A stretch of 43,922 nucleotides of DNA, from contig CALGCG010000119.1 of NCBI GenBank assembly GCA_937884485.1, positions 1-43,922 on the forward strand, written 5' to 3'. Each line of letters opens with the position of its first letter. Position 1 is the first letter of the stretch. This document shows, in pieces, positions 37,385 through 43,922 of the stretch. Origin of the DNA: an uncultured Bacteroidales bacterium (GTDB lineage Bacteria > Bacteroidota > Bacteroidia > Bacteroidales > P3). A program made the translations under genes and the position numbers. The notes beneath the pieces were generated by a model. That model did no database searches and was not told the DNA's origin. It saw only the letters and a program-made list of their open reading frames with translations.

Positions 37385-37885
37385 ATGGAATTTGAAGGAA
37401 GAATCACACGTGTGCTGCCCGCGAAGTCGGGCACACGCAGCGACGGATCGCGATGGGCAGACCTGTCGTTTGTCTTTGCTTACTACGAGAATGGTGAGCA
37501 GCGTTTTGAGGACTCTGTGCTCGTGAGTACATTCGACACGAACATCATCAACAGCATCACTCCATACCTGGCAAAGCAGAGAGATGCCGAAGGCAAGGAA
37601 AAGGTGGTGTACGAGAATGACTGCGCGAAGATGCTGGTGCCTCATATCCCTTGCCGTTGCGGTTTCTCGTTGAGGGCTAAGACAGTGAAGAGGAAGGACG
37701 GAAGCGGATATATCGTCATCCAGGAGAGCAGGTGCTACAAGCTGGATGTGAATATTGGGGCTGCGATGGTATCGCAGCATAGCGAACAGCCGCAAGTGTA
37801 TCAGCCACAGCAGCCTGTGTTCCCGCCTCGCGCGGATCAGTACGGAAACCCTGTTAACGACAAGTCCGATGACCTGCCATTCTGA
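37385..37885 (+). CDS. ssb: single-stranded DNA-binding-like protein, 166 aa
   Basis: The product has an OB-fold-like N-terminal 120 residues (FEGRITRVLPAKSGTRSDG, WADLSFVFAYYENGEQRFE, GYIVIQESRCYKLDV), a Gln/Pro-rich linker (QPQVYQPQQPVFPP) and an acidic tip DDLPF, the hallmark tail of bacterial SSB. It coats single strands during phage replication and recruits partners by its tip. Part of the linker (AAMVSQHSEQ) is encoded by a hairpin repeat. It is longer in the core than E. coli SSB, so it may be a divergent phage form. Confidence 0.8.
   Translation: MEFEGRITRVLPAKSGTRSDGSRWADLSFVFAYYENGEQRFEDSVLVSTFDTNIINSITPYLAKQRDAEGKEKVVYENDCAKMLVPHIPCRCGFSLRAKTVKRKDGSGYIVIQESRCYKLDVNIGAAMVSQHSEQPQVYQPQQPVFPPRADQYGNPVNDKSDDLPF
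37760..37787 (+). repeat. hairpin repeat inside the SSB linker
   Basis: Stem GCTGCGAT/ATCGCAGC, loop GGT, tail ATAGCGAAC (type B-like), read in frame as GAAMVSQHSEQ in the disordered linker. It uses the same register as the copies in the endolysin and fibre. Confidence 0.8.
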
Positions 37886-37895
37886 TGAATACTTC

Positions 37896-37927
37896 AGCGA
37901 GAGCCAGCCTACGGGTTGGCTCCCGCT
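37896..37927 (+). terminator. intergenic hairpin with UACG loop
   Basis: Stem GAGCCAGCC with GGTTGGCTC (one G-T pair) and loop TACG, extended by AGCG/CGCT. A C(UACG)G loop is unusually stable. No T-run follows, so it is more likely a processing or attenuation structure between ssb and the next gene. Confidence 0.6.
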
Positions 37928-37947
37928 TGACAAAAACGTGAGAGACA

Positions 37948-38781
37948 ATGAACTACGAGGAGCTACAGCAGGCGGCGGGACGGGCAGCGCAGGTCGTTAA
38001 ACTCGTCTGTGCCGTCGGCAACAATGCCGCATGGGTGGTGATGATGGACGGGCTCGATCATGCCCGTCGTTGCCGTGGATTCCGTCGGAGCATCCGTGGC
38101 GGTCACATGATAGGCTGGTACTTCCAGGCTGCCGTGAACGAATTCCGTGACTACGAACACAACCTGCTCAAGGTGAAGGAGAACCGCATGTTCCACGTGG
38201 CCGACATGAGCGAGAACGTTCGTCGCAAGTACGGAGACATCAGTGACGAGGAGTACTACGAGTTCTGGAAGGGCGTAGGCGGTGCTGCCTACGCGAAGAC
38301 CAAGCCGCTCATCACGTCGCTTTGGAACAAGTACCGCGTGAGCCTGGTGAGCCACGGCATCAAGGATGCCGATCACGTGGCATGGGTAATGACATCACAG
38401 GCAGCTCTCGACCTTGCCGTGGCTATGTATGAGTTTGCCATGAAGGAATGCGAGCACTACGAGCTCAGGAGGCCTGTGCTGGAGTACATCTTCGGTCAGT
38501 TCTGCCTGCGCAAGGTGTCGAAGGCGTGGCGCAGGGCCATGAAGCTGCTGGTGCCCGAGACCGACACCATCACGCTTGACGCTGTTGAGGAGAAGAACAT
38601 CGACTATGGTCTGCGCCAGCTTATGGAGGCATGGATGGAGCCTGAGCTGCTCTACTCGTCGACATCGCAGGCCGTTCAGGACTACGAGGAGATATTTGCC
38701 ACGCAGGGACAGAAGAAGAAAGTGCTGAGAGAGATAGCCGACGTACAGAGTGCCACGGAGGCCGAGCTCGGGCATCAATAA
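37948..38781 (+). CDS. hypothetical protein, 277 aa
   Basis: A 277-aa mostly helical protein (EELQQAAGRAAQVVKLVCAV, ALDLAVAMYEFAMKECEHYE, RKVSKAWRRAMKLLVPETD) with no signal peptide or visible catalytic motif. It lies between ssb and the RecA-like ATPase, so a replication or recombination role is likely but not shown. A hairpin follows its stop. Confidence 0.6.
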   Translation: MNYEELQQAAGRAAQVVKLVCAVGNNAAWVVMMDGLDHARRCRGFRRSIRGGHMIGWYFQAAVNEFRDYEHNLLKVKENRMFHVADMSENVRRKYGDISDEEYYEFWKGVGGAAYAKTKPLITSLWNKYRVSLVSHGIKDADHVAWVMTSQAALDLAVAMYEFAMKECEHYELRRPVLEYIFGQFCLRKVSKAWRRAMKLLVPETDTITLDAVEEKNIDYGLRQLMEAWMEPELLYSSTSQAVQDYEEIFATQGQKKKVLREIADVQSATEAELGHQ

Positions 38782-38783
38782 GG

Positions 38784-38818
38784 CTCACGGAAAACCGTGA
38801 GGCACAATAAAACGGAAC
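38784..38818 (+). repeat. hairpin with ACGGAAC-type tail between genes
   Basis: Stem CTCACGG/CCGTGAG with loop AAAA, then GCACAATAAAACGGAAC leading into the next ATG. The tail ends in ACGGAAC like the repeats at 18722 and 20721, but the stem is unrelated, so membership in the family is uncertain. Confidence 0.4.
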
Positions 38819-38819
38819 T

Positions 38820-40076
38820 ATGAGCGAAGATAATATGATACCGCTGCCAGGAGCGATGGACGCGCAACCACGGAAGCCGGACTTTCTGCAAGGTGACGAA
38901 TGGTTTGAAACGAAGGTAGATGATGATTTCCTCGACTTCGACGAGCCCTACCGACCGCCACGCTACACGATGGAGCGCGACGGTGTACCGTTTGCCGATG
39001 TCGGTGAGTTGCACGTCATCTCAGGCAAGCCTGGCAACGGCAAGACAGGGCTGATGTCGCAACTGGAGGCGGCTACGCTGGGCAGACAGTTCGGCAATAC
39101 CTTGGCACGGGACGTTGGTCACATCGTGCGTGATGAGCAGGGCAACGTCCTGACAGGCGACGACCACCGTCCTGTGTTCCAAGTAAGGCCGACGCGCATC
39201 CTTCACATCGACACCGAGCAGGGCAAGGATGACACCATTGCCTTCAAGAACCGCGTGATCTCCATGTCTGGTGTTGACAAGGATGAAGCAAAAGAGCATT
39301 TCTTCATTCTCAGACTGCGCGACACCGAGCTGGCAAAAGACCGATGGAAGAAGATACTGAAAGCCATCTGGCAGGTGCAACCGACCGACATCTTCCTGGA
39401 CGGAATGCTCGACATCGTGGAAGACTACAACGACCAGAAGGAGTGCCAGCCTATCATCCGCAAGTGCATGATGCTGGCGACGTACTATGACACAAGCCTG
39501 TGGGCAGTACTGCATGAGAATCCGATGGTGGACAAGCTCGTCGGTACGCTCGGAAGTATCACTCAGCGGAAGGTGTCGGAGATATTCACCGTCATCAAGG
39601 TGAAGCAGGCCGACCTGAAGCCTAACGAGCAGCGAGCAGACCTGCCGGACATCTACTTCAAGGTGAAGCAGAATAAGGCACGCGGACGTGATGTGGCAGA
39701 CTGGCTGTTTAAGTACGTCACGAATGCCGGAGGATGGGGCCAGCCTGTTGAGATTGAAGATGACGGCATGAAGATTGTGGACTCGAAGGAGATTGCGTTT
39801 ATCAAGGAGGCAGATGAACGATTTGAAAAGATGAACTGGACTTCCGCAGGACTTAGCCGTTCGGACGTTGACAGCGCACTGGTGAGGCAAGGCGTGACGA
39901 GCAACCGCCGCAAGGCTGATTTAATCAATAAGGCACTTGAGGTTGGCATCATCTATAAGGATGGTACAAAGGAGCGTCCGAAGTATCACTACAAAGGACT
40001 TGAGAAGCCGCTACCGAATGACGAGACGCAAGCCCTTCCATTTGATAAACCAGATAATAACGAACCAGAATTTTAA
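38820..40076 (+). CDS. RecA/AAA-type ATPase (RepA-like helicase or loader), 418 aa
   Basis: Walker A GKPGNGKT at residues 69-76 (after VGELHVISG), Walker B-like PTDIFLDGMLDIVED and strand/helix motifs (ILHIDTEQGKDDTIAFKNR) identify an AAA_25/RepA-RecA-like P-loop ATPase, common next to primases in phages and plasmids. It would act as replicative helicase or helicase loader. Residues about 340-400 form a winged-helix-like tail (DVDSALVRQGVTSNRRKADL) repeated in the protein at 40408. It follows GGAACTATG. Confidence 0.82.
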   Translation: MSEDNMIPLPGAMDAQPRKPDFLQGDEWFETKVDDDFLDFDEPYRPPRYTMERDGVPFADVGELHVISGKPGNGKTGLMSQLEAATLGRQFGNTLARDVGHIVRDEQGNVLTGDDHRPVFQVRPTRILHIDTEQGKDDTIAFKNRVISMSGVDKDEAKEHFFILRLRDTELAKDRWKKILKAIWQVQPTDIFLDGMLDIVEDYNDQKECQPIIRKCMMLATYYDTSLWAVLHENPMVDKLVGTLGSITQRKVSEIFTVIKVKQADLKPNEQRADLPDIYFKVKQNKARGRDVADWLFKYVTNAGGWGQPVEIEDDGMKIVDSKEIAFIKEADERFEKMNWTSAGLSRSDVDSALVRQGVTSNRRKADLINKALEVGIIYKDGTKERPKYHYKGLEKPLPNDETQALPFDKPDNNEPEF

Positions 40077-40082
40077 GGAACT

Positions 40083-40406
40083 ATGACAGTAGAAGAAATC
40101 AAGGCCAAACACCAGCCCCGCCAACTGGAGAACCAAGTGGAGTTCGACGCTATCATGTCGGACATCAATCAGCAGCAGGGTGAACTGAACCGCCCGCTCA
40201 TCGACCGCAAGATGGAAATCGTGAAGCAGCGCGAACTGCTCAACATTCAGAAGCAGGCCATCAATCAGCAGTTGTCGGCATTGTCGGCAGAGTATCAGGA
40301 CATCGAGGCAAAGGCGAAGGCTATCAATCGCCCGTTGCACGACCTCAAACACGAATGGATTACGCTCAATCCACGCGAGCGTTTCATCAGACCAAAAGAA
40401 GAATAA
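40083..40406 (+). CDS. coiled-coil protein, 107 aa
   Basis: The start context is TTAAGGAACTATG, 4 nt after the ATPase stop. The 107-aa product is almost entirely helical with heptads (LNRPLIDRKMEIVKQRELLN, NQQLSALSAEYQDIEAKAKA), ending in a basic tail. It is probably a small partner or scaffold of the replication complex. No family recognised. Confidence 0.6.
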   Translation: MTVEEIKAKHQPRQLENQVEFDAIMSDINQQQGELNRPLIDRKMEIVKQRELLNIQKQAINQQLSALSAEYQDIEAKAKAINRPLHDLKHEWITLNPRERFIRPKEE

Positions 40407-40407
40407 A

Positions 40408-40788
40408 ATGATCAAGAAACAAGCACCGACATTCTCACAGCTGAGTTACATCGTTACGGGCATCCTCGCGGCACACGTTCAGCGAGGTGATGAATTATCC
40501 CAGACGGTGATAGAAAAGGCCGTGTTTGCCGCGAAAACGGCAGCAGAAGCCATCGAGGATATTGTCAACGAGTATGCCGACGATGAAGACGGCAGTATCA
40601 AGGAAGACCCGTTCAAGGATTATCCCTGGAGCGACAAGGAAGAGCGTTACACCGATCTCGCCAACCATCTGAGGGCGCAAGGCGTGACGAGTAATCGACG
40701 CATCAGCGAAATCTTCCACGAATCGCTTGAAAAGGGTTATCTGGTGAAGAACTCGCTGACGGGTAAATATAAGCACTCTGAGCCGTGA
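40408..40788 (+). CDS. small protein with winged-helix-like C-terminus, 126 aa
   Basis: The N-terminal half is helical (FSQLSYIVTGILAAHVQRGD, AAKTAAEAIEDIVNEYADDE). The C-terminal 45 residues (LRAQGVTSNRRISEIFHESL, then EKGYLVKN) closely match the C-terminal domain of the ATPase encoded upstream (LVRQGVTSNRRKADLINKAL). That shared domain suggests DNA or partner binding in common and a local duplication. It starts 2 nt after the previous gene. Confidence 0.65.
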   Translation: MIKKQAPTFSQLSYIVTGILAAHVQRGDELSQTVIEKAVFAAKTAAEAIEDIVNEYADDEDGSIKEDPFKDYPWSDKEERYTDLANHLRAQGVTSNRRISEIFHESLEKGYLVKNSLTGKYKHSEP

Positions 40789-40805
40789 TTCCCACCGTTA
40801 AGCCC

Positions 40806-40891
40806 GTTTCCCTATTCCCCACCCTTTACTTAACTAAGTAAAGGGATGGGAATGGGAAACCACGCACACGGGCGACGCGCGTCACGCGCGT
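40806..40891. repeat. large inverted repeat and tandem palindromes (origin candidate)
   Basis: A near-perfect inverted repeat spans 40806-40860: centre CCCTTTACTTA-AC-TAAGTAAAGGG (11-bp perfect arms) with outer GTTTCCC...GGGAAAC arms. Right after it come two copies of the self-complementary 8-mer ACGCGCGT (40875-40882 and 40884-40891) separated by one base. The block lies in the 154-nt gap between the helicase-type genes and the primase, where phage origins or transcription terminators are often found. Confidence 0.7.
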
Positions 40892-40942
40892 AATAGTTTT
40901 ACAGGTATTCCGTATCAACCTCCCATAAAAACCAATTTAACC

Positions 40943-42235
40943 ATGCCAAAGATACCAGACGATGTAGTTAAGCGCATCACAGACCTAGCACGCATCGAGG
41001 ATGTGGTGGGCGACTTTGTGACGCTGCGCAAGGCGGGAGTGAACCTCACCGGGCTGTGCCCGTTCCACGATGATAAGCACGACGGCAACTTCATCGTGAG
41101 GCCGTCGAGCATACCCGAGGCGCGACATGGCAACACCTACCGCTGCTTCGTGTGCGACAAGAAGGGAGGCCCTGTGACGTTCCTGATGGATCATGAGCGC
41201 ATGTCGTTCCCCGATGCCATCCGTTGGCTTGGCAGGAAGTACAACGAGCCAGTGGATGACATACCTCTGAACTACACGCCACCGCCACCACGACCACGAC
41301 CGGCACCGCTGCCCGTGATGGAGATACCGAGGTCATGGGTTAGGCGGACAATGGACATTGCGACATGGGGAGAGGTGACGTTCATAAACTGGTATATGTC
41401 GCTGCCCTGGAACACTGAGCAGCTGGCGCGAGCACATGAAACACTATGGATGTACTGCGTAGGCGGATGGAAGGACGGGCGCGTGGTGTTCTGGCAGATA
41501 GACCACGACGGGCATCCGCGTGCTGCCAAGCTGATGCGCTACCTTTCCGACGGACACCGCGACAAGCATGAACACCCTGGTTGGATATACAATCAGGATG
41601 GATGCCGTCAGCAGCTTGATCCCGACCACCACACCATCCTGAAGCCGCTCTTCGGCTCACATCTGCTGGCGAAGTACACGAATGCCGTGGTGAATATCGT
41701 GGAGAGCGAGAAGACAGCCGTCATCATGGCGAACTACTACGGCAATCCTGAAGAACAGTTATGGCTGGCATGTGGCGGTCTGAAGTTCCTACAACTGGAC
41801 AGCATTCAGCCACTCATCGACCAAGGTAGAACCATCTGGCTGTGGCCCGACAAAGATGGGCGCGACGACTGGCAGGAGGTGTGCGACAAGCTGGGATATG
41901 ACAAGTGCCGGGTATATACCCACTTCTTTGATAGCTGTTGGACTGAAGCCGACGGCATGAAGGCCGACGTTGCCGACATTGCCATCCGTATGATGCGGAC
42001 AGGAGACAAACCGAGACGAAACACGGGAGAAGGGCAGGGCGCGACCACTGCCAACGAGCCTGACATTCCTGACGAACTGAAAGAACACAAGGCCATCATG
42101 AAAGCCATCGAAGAATGGCAGCTGACGCGAGTAGCCGACGAGCCATTCCTTGACGACGAGGAAATGACCAACACGCAAGTGAGAGAATGGCGTGACAAGA
42201 TGAGACAATCAACAAACAAGGATAACACGATATGA
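40943..42235 (+). CDS. DNA primase (CHC2 zinc-finger/TOPRIM type), 430 aa
   Basis: The N-terminal zinc finger has C39-x2-H42 (LCPFHDDKHDGNFIV) and C68-x2-C71 (YRCFVCDKKGG), followed by the DnaG-like FPDAIRWLGRKY. A proline-rich linker (PPPPRPRPAPLP) leads to a TOPRIM-like domain with VNIVESEKTAVIMAN and LWPDKDGRDDW, probably binding the catalytic metals. It primes phage DNA replication together with the ATPase at 38820. The C-terminal ~80 residues are charged. It overlaps the next gene by 4 nt. Confidence 0.88.
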   Translation: MPKIPDDVVKRITDLARIEDVVGDFVTLRKAGVNLTGLCPFHDDKHDGNFIVRPSSIPEARHGNTYRCFVCDKKGGPVTFLMDHERMSFPDAIRWLGRKYNEPVDDIPLNYTPPPPRPRPAPLPVMEIPRSWVRRTMDIATWGEVTFINWYMSLPWNTEQLARAHETLWMYCVGGWKDGRVVFWQIDHDGHPRAAKLMRYLSDGHRDKHEHPGWIYNQDGCRQQLDPDHHTILKPLFGSHLLAKYTNAVVNIVESEKTAVIMANYYGNPEEQLWLACGGLKFLQLDSIQPLIDQGRTIWLWPDKDGRDDWQEVCDKLGYDKCRVYTHFFDSCWTEADGMKADVADIAIRMMRTGDKPRRNTGEGQGATTANEPDIPDELKEHKAIMKAIEEWQLTRVADEPFLDDEEMTNTQVREWRDKMRQSTNKDNTI

Positions 42236-43050
42236 TAGGAGAACAAATGCAACTCAACAGCGACGGCACGCTGACAATCTCATGCAAGGTGCCTGGTCGA
42301 TGCCTGCCGCTGCTGCGAGCTATCTGCGACCTGAAGGGATGCTCGATGAACGACCTGCTGAAGATGTGCCTTCACTTCCTGATAGAGACTGCGAAGATCA
42401 CCACGGAGCCGTCGGAGGACATGAAGGTGCTCATGCACATGATGCGCATAGATGCCAACTGGCAGTCGATGTTCAACTATGTGAACAACTCACAGCTGGA
42501 CATTGCACAGGTCATCCTTGTGCTTCAGCAGAGTGACGGCAGCGGCAACAAGAGCAAGCCACGCGAAGGCTTCTCACTTGCCATGTTCGACAAGCCATTC
42601 TGCGGCGAGACGACACAGACGCTGTGCACCGACTCCATTGTCGAGCGTGTGCTCGAGATATCTATGGGCAAAGATGACTACTGGGACTTACGCTCGGTGG
42701 CTCGTCACTTCGATGCCGAGAGCATCCGCGAGGCACTCATCCGCATGGTGCATGCTCAGACCATCCTCAACCTGGATGAAGAGGAGCGTGGCGAGCTGCC
42801 AGGCATGGGCAACCAGACTGAAGGAGGACGGGTGTATGCCTATGGGCAGCGGACGAAGATCAAGAAGCACCGCACACCTGACGGCGAGGCAGCCCAGCAG
42901 ATGCGCATACAGTTCAACGATGAAGACCGCGAGGTGGCTGACTACGAGGTGAAGGACTGGGAAGGCTCCGTGCGTCAGACTGACCCTGAGCCACCGGAAG
43001 CAGCCCTGGAGAATGAGCTAGGATTCAGGCCGCACGGAGGGGAGTGGTGA
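42232..43050 (+). CDS. hypothetical protein, 272 aa
   Basis: The start overlaps the primase stop (ATGA). The N-terminal region (TLTISCKVPGRCLPLLRAIC to NDLLKMCLHFLIETAKITTE) looks like a ribbon-helix-helix-like segment. A middle region (TDSIVERVLEISMGKDDYWD, then ESIREALIRMVHAQTILNL) is helical, and the C-terminus is acidic and disordered. Coupling to the primase suggests a replication role. The function is unknown. Confidence 0.6.
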   Translation: MIGEQMQLNSDGTLTISCKVPGRCLPLLRAICDLKGCSMNDLLKMCLHFLIETAKITTEPSEDMKVLMHMMRIDANWQSMFNYVNNSQLDIAQVILVLQQSDGSGNKSKPREGFSLAMFDKPFCGETTQTLCTDSIVERVLEISMGKDDYWDLRSVARHFDAESIREALIRMVHAQTILNLDEEERGELPGMGNQTEGGRVYAYGQRTKIKKHRTPDGEAAQQMRIQFNDEDREVADYEVKDWEGSVRQTDPEPPEAALENELGFRPHGGEW

Positions 43051-43065
43051 CGGGTGACGATGGAC

Positions 43066-43093
43066 GTTGCGATAACATCGCAACATACTTAAC
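43066..43093 (+). repeat. hairpin repeat near the right edge
   Basis: Stem GTTGCGAT/ATCGCAAC, loop AAC, tail ATACTTAAC. It follows the 272-aa gene by 15 nt and precedes an AT-rich tract. Confidence 0.8.
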
Positions 43094-43126
43094 TGCTTTA
43101 ATCTTTTAATCTTTTATTCTTTAATC

Positions 43127-43291
43127 ATGGTAGACATTATCAAGGACAAAAAGTCGCCCATGTGGATCATCACACACACGGACTCGGAAGGCTATCACCG
43201 ACAGCTCAGCCTGTCACGTGAGGACATGGACGAGCTGGTGAGACTATGGACGGAAACGTACACAATAGACAAGAAACAACATCCATTATGA
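43127..43291 (+). CDS. small hypothetical protein, 54 aa
   Basis: ATG after the AT-rich tract TTCTTTAATC opens a 54-aa frame (IIKDKKSPMWIITHTDSEGY, EDMDELVRLWTETY). It overlaps the next gene through ATGA, good evidence for a real coupled gene. No family recognised. Confidence 0.6.
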   Translation: MVDIIKDKKSPMWIITHTDSEGYHRQLSLSREDMDELVRLWTETYTIDKKQHPL

Positions 43292-43653
43292 ATGACATAC
43301 TGAAGGATGCCAAGTTTGGCGATTTATTTGAGACACGATGCGGACTGACAGCCGTGTATGTAGGAAACTACGGTGGTGTGCACAGCCTGTATGTGGAGAA
43401 CGTAGGACTTATGTCCTACCGTGAAGGAGAGGACGGCATATGCGACACATCATACTACGACATCACAGGACGATATACCGAGCCAGAAGCCGACCATAAC
43501 CTACGAGGATGGCAGGCAGCATTCATCAGCGACACACTGAGGAACGCTGCCACATACATCGGAATAGTCAAGGGACGATTCAAGAACGACAGCGAGAAGG
43601 CCAACGACATCATCACACGGATAAAGAGATGCACCGGCATGCTGAAGCTATGA
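43288..43653 (+). CDS. hypothetical protein, 121 aa
   Basis: I used ATG 43288, which overlaps the previous stop, giving 121 residues. Beta-rich first half (FGDLFETRCGLTAVYVGNYG, VHSLYVENVGLMSY) and helical end (FKNDSEKANDIITRIKRCTG). It overlaps the HNH gene by 4 nt. No family recognised. Confidence 0.6.
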   Translation: MNDILKDAKFGDLFETRCGLTAVYVGNYGGVHSLYVENVGLMSYREGEDGICDTSYYDITGRYTEPEADHNLRGWQAAFISDTLRNAATYIGIVKGRFKNDSEKANDIITRIKRCTGMLKL

Positions 43654-43922
43654 ACCAGAAGAAAGACAAGGCCACCATCTACAACAGCCGTGCCTGGCAA
43701 GAGCTGCGCACCGCCAAGCTGCGTGCACAGCCACTATGCGAGCGATGCCTAAAGGATCACGGATGGATAGTGTCGGCACGATGCGTCCATCATATTATAC
43801 CCATCGAGACGGCACGCACCACGGAAGAGATGTGGCGACTGGCACTCTGCGGACTGAGCGGCCTGGAAAGCCTGTGCTACAAATGCCACTCCGACATACA
43901 CAAGGCCATGCGCTCACGCAGC
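43650..43922 (+). CDS. HNH endonuclease (truncated by window edge)
   Basis: The frame runs to the last base without a stop. The visible 91 residues hold the HNH pattern: YNSRAWQELRTAKLR, then CERC (zinc pair), CVHHIIPIETA with the catalytic His pair, and LCYKCHSDIHKAM at the end. Phage HNH nucleases of this type usually stand directly before the terminase genes and help packaging. The terminase itself is therefore expected just outside the window. Confidence 0.9.
   Translation, partial: MNQKKDKATIYNSRAWQELRTAKLRAQPLCERCLKDHGWIVSARCVHHIIPIETARTTEEMWRLALCGLSGLESLCYKCHSDIHKAMRSRS

Noticed and set aside
1592..43093. The hairpin repeats as a CRISPR array
   Set aside because: Spacing is irregular over the whole window, copies vary, and there are no uniform spacers or cas genes.
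1..43922. Terminase large or small subunit
   Set aside because: No ORF shows a Walker A plus nuclease terminase pattern. The P-loop gene at 38820 belongs to the RepA/RecA-like replication group.

Overview
The window reads as most of the genome of a temperate, long-tailed (siphovirus-like) phage or prophage of a Bacteroidales host (Prevotella/Bacteroides type; genus not resolved). The host inference rests on TAnnTTTG-type -7 promoter elements, scarce Shine-Dalgarno sites, an IntDOT-like tyrosine recombinase with Ser in place of the first catalytic Arg, a FimB/Mfa2-like lipoprotein and a DUF4468-like secreted protein. No host chromosomal gene is visible. No terminase was found; a partial HNH nuclease closes the right edge, where terminase genes usually follow, so the missing part probably lies outside the window.

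Layout. 1-1.6 kb: small unknown genes and a membrane-anchored protein. 1.6-4.25 kb: a cassette of small genes with its own promoter, an XRE regulator and a secreted DUF4468-like protein, bracketed by two 115-bp direct repeats (7 mismatches by eye). 4.3-12.4 kb: distal tail protein, large repetitive tail fibre, further tail-tip or fibre proteins, holin/spanin-like protein and amidase endolysin. 12.6-15.2 kb: portal, head-tail connector fused to an extra domain, head closure. 15.2-20.4 kb: a diversity-generating retroelement (DGR): a 1007-aa target with a C-terminal variable repeat, GNRA hairpins, terminator, template repeat and a reverse transcriptase with a C-terminal extension. 20.4-30 kb: two paralogous HK97-fold capsid proteins around a prohead protease, tail terminator, two tail-tube-like proteins, a tail assembly chaperone pair joined by a probable -1 frameshift, tape measure and a third tube-like protein. 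30-33 kb, minus strand: lipoprotein, integrase, a repeat-rich att-like region and a repressor. 33-43.9 kb: early/replication genes (SSB, RecA-like ATPase, CHC2 primase, HNH), interrupted at 34.0-34.7 kb by a non-coding stretch that looks like a large structured RNA plus an aberrant tRNA.

Two signals stand out. First, the DGR: across a 108-nt core, all 18 template/variable differences fall at template adenines. Second, about 27 copies of a short hairpin repeat are scattered through the element: a 7-8 bp stem that varies while keeping its pairing, a 3-nt loop, and a tail close to AGACGGGAC. Every copy lies in the sense orientation of local transcription. Several supply the stop codon of the preceding gene, six lie in frame inside proteins, and two flank the DGR template. 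I know of no named family that matches it.
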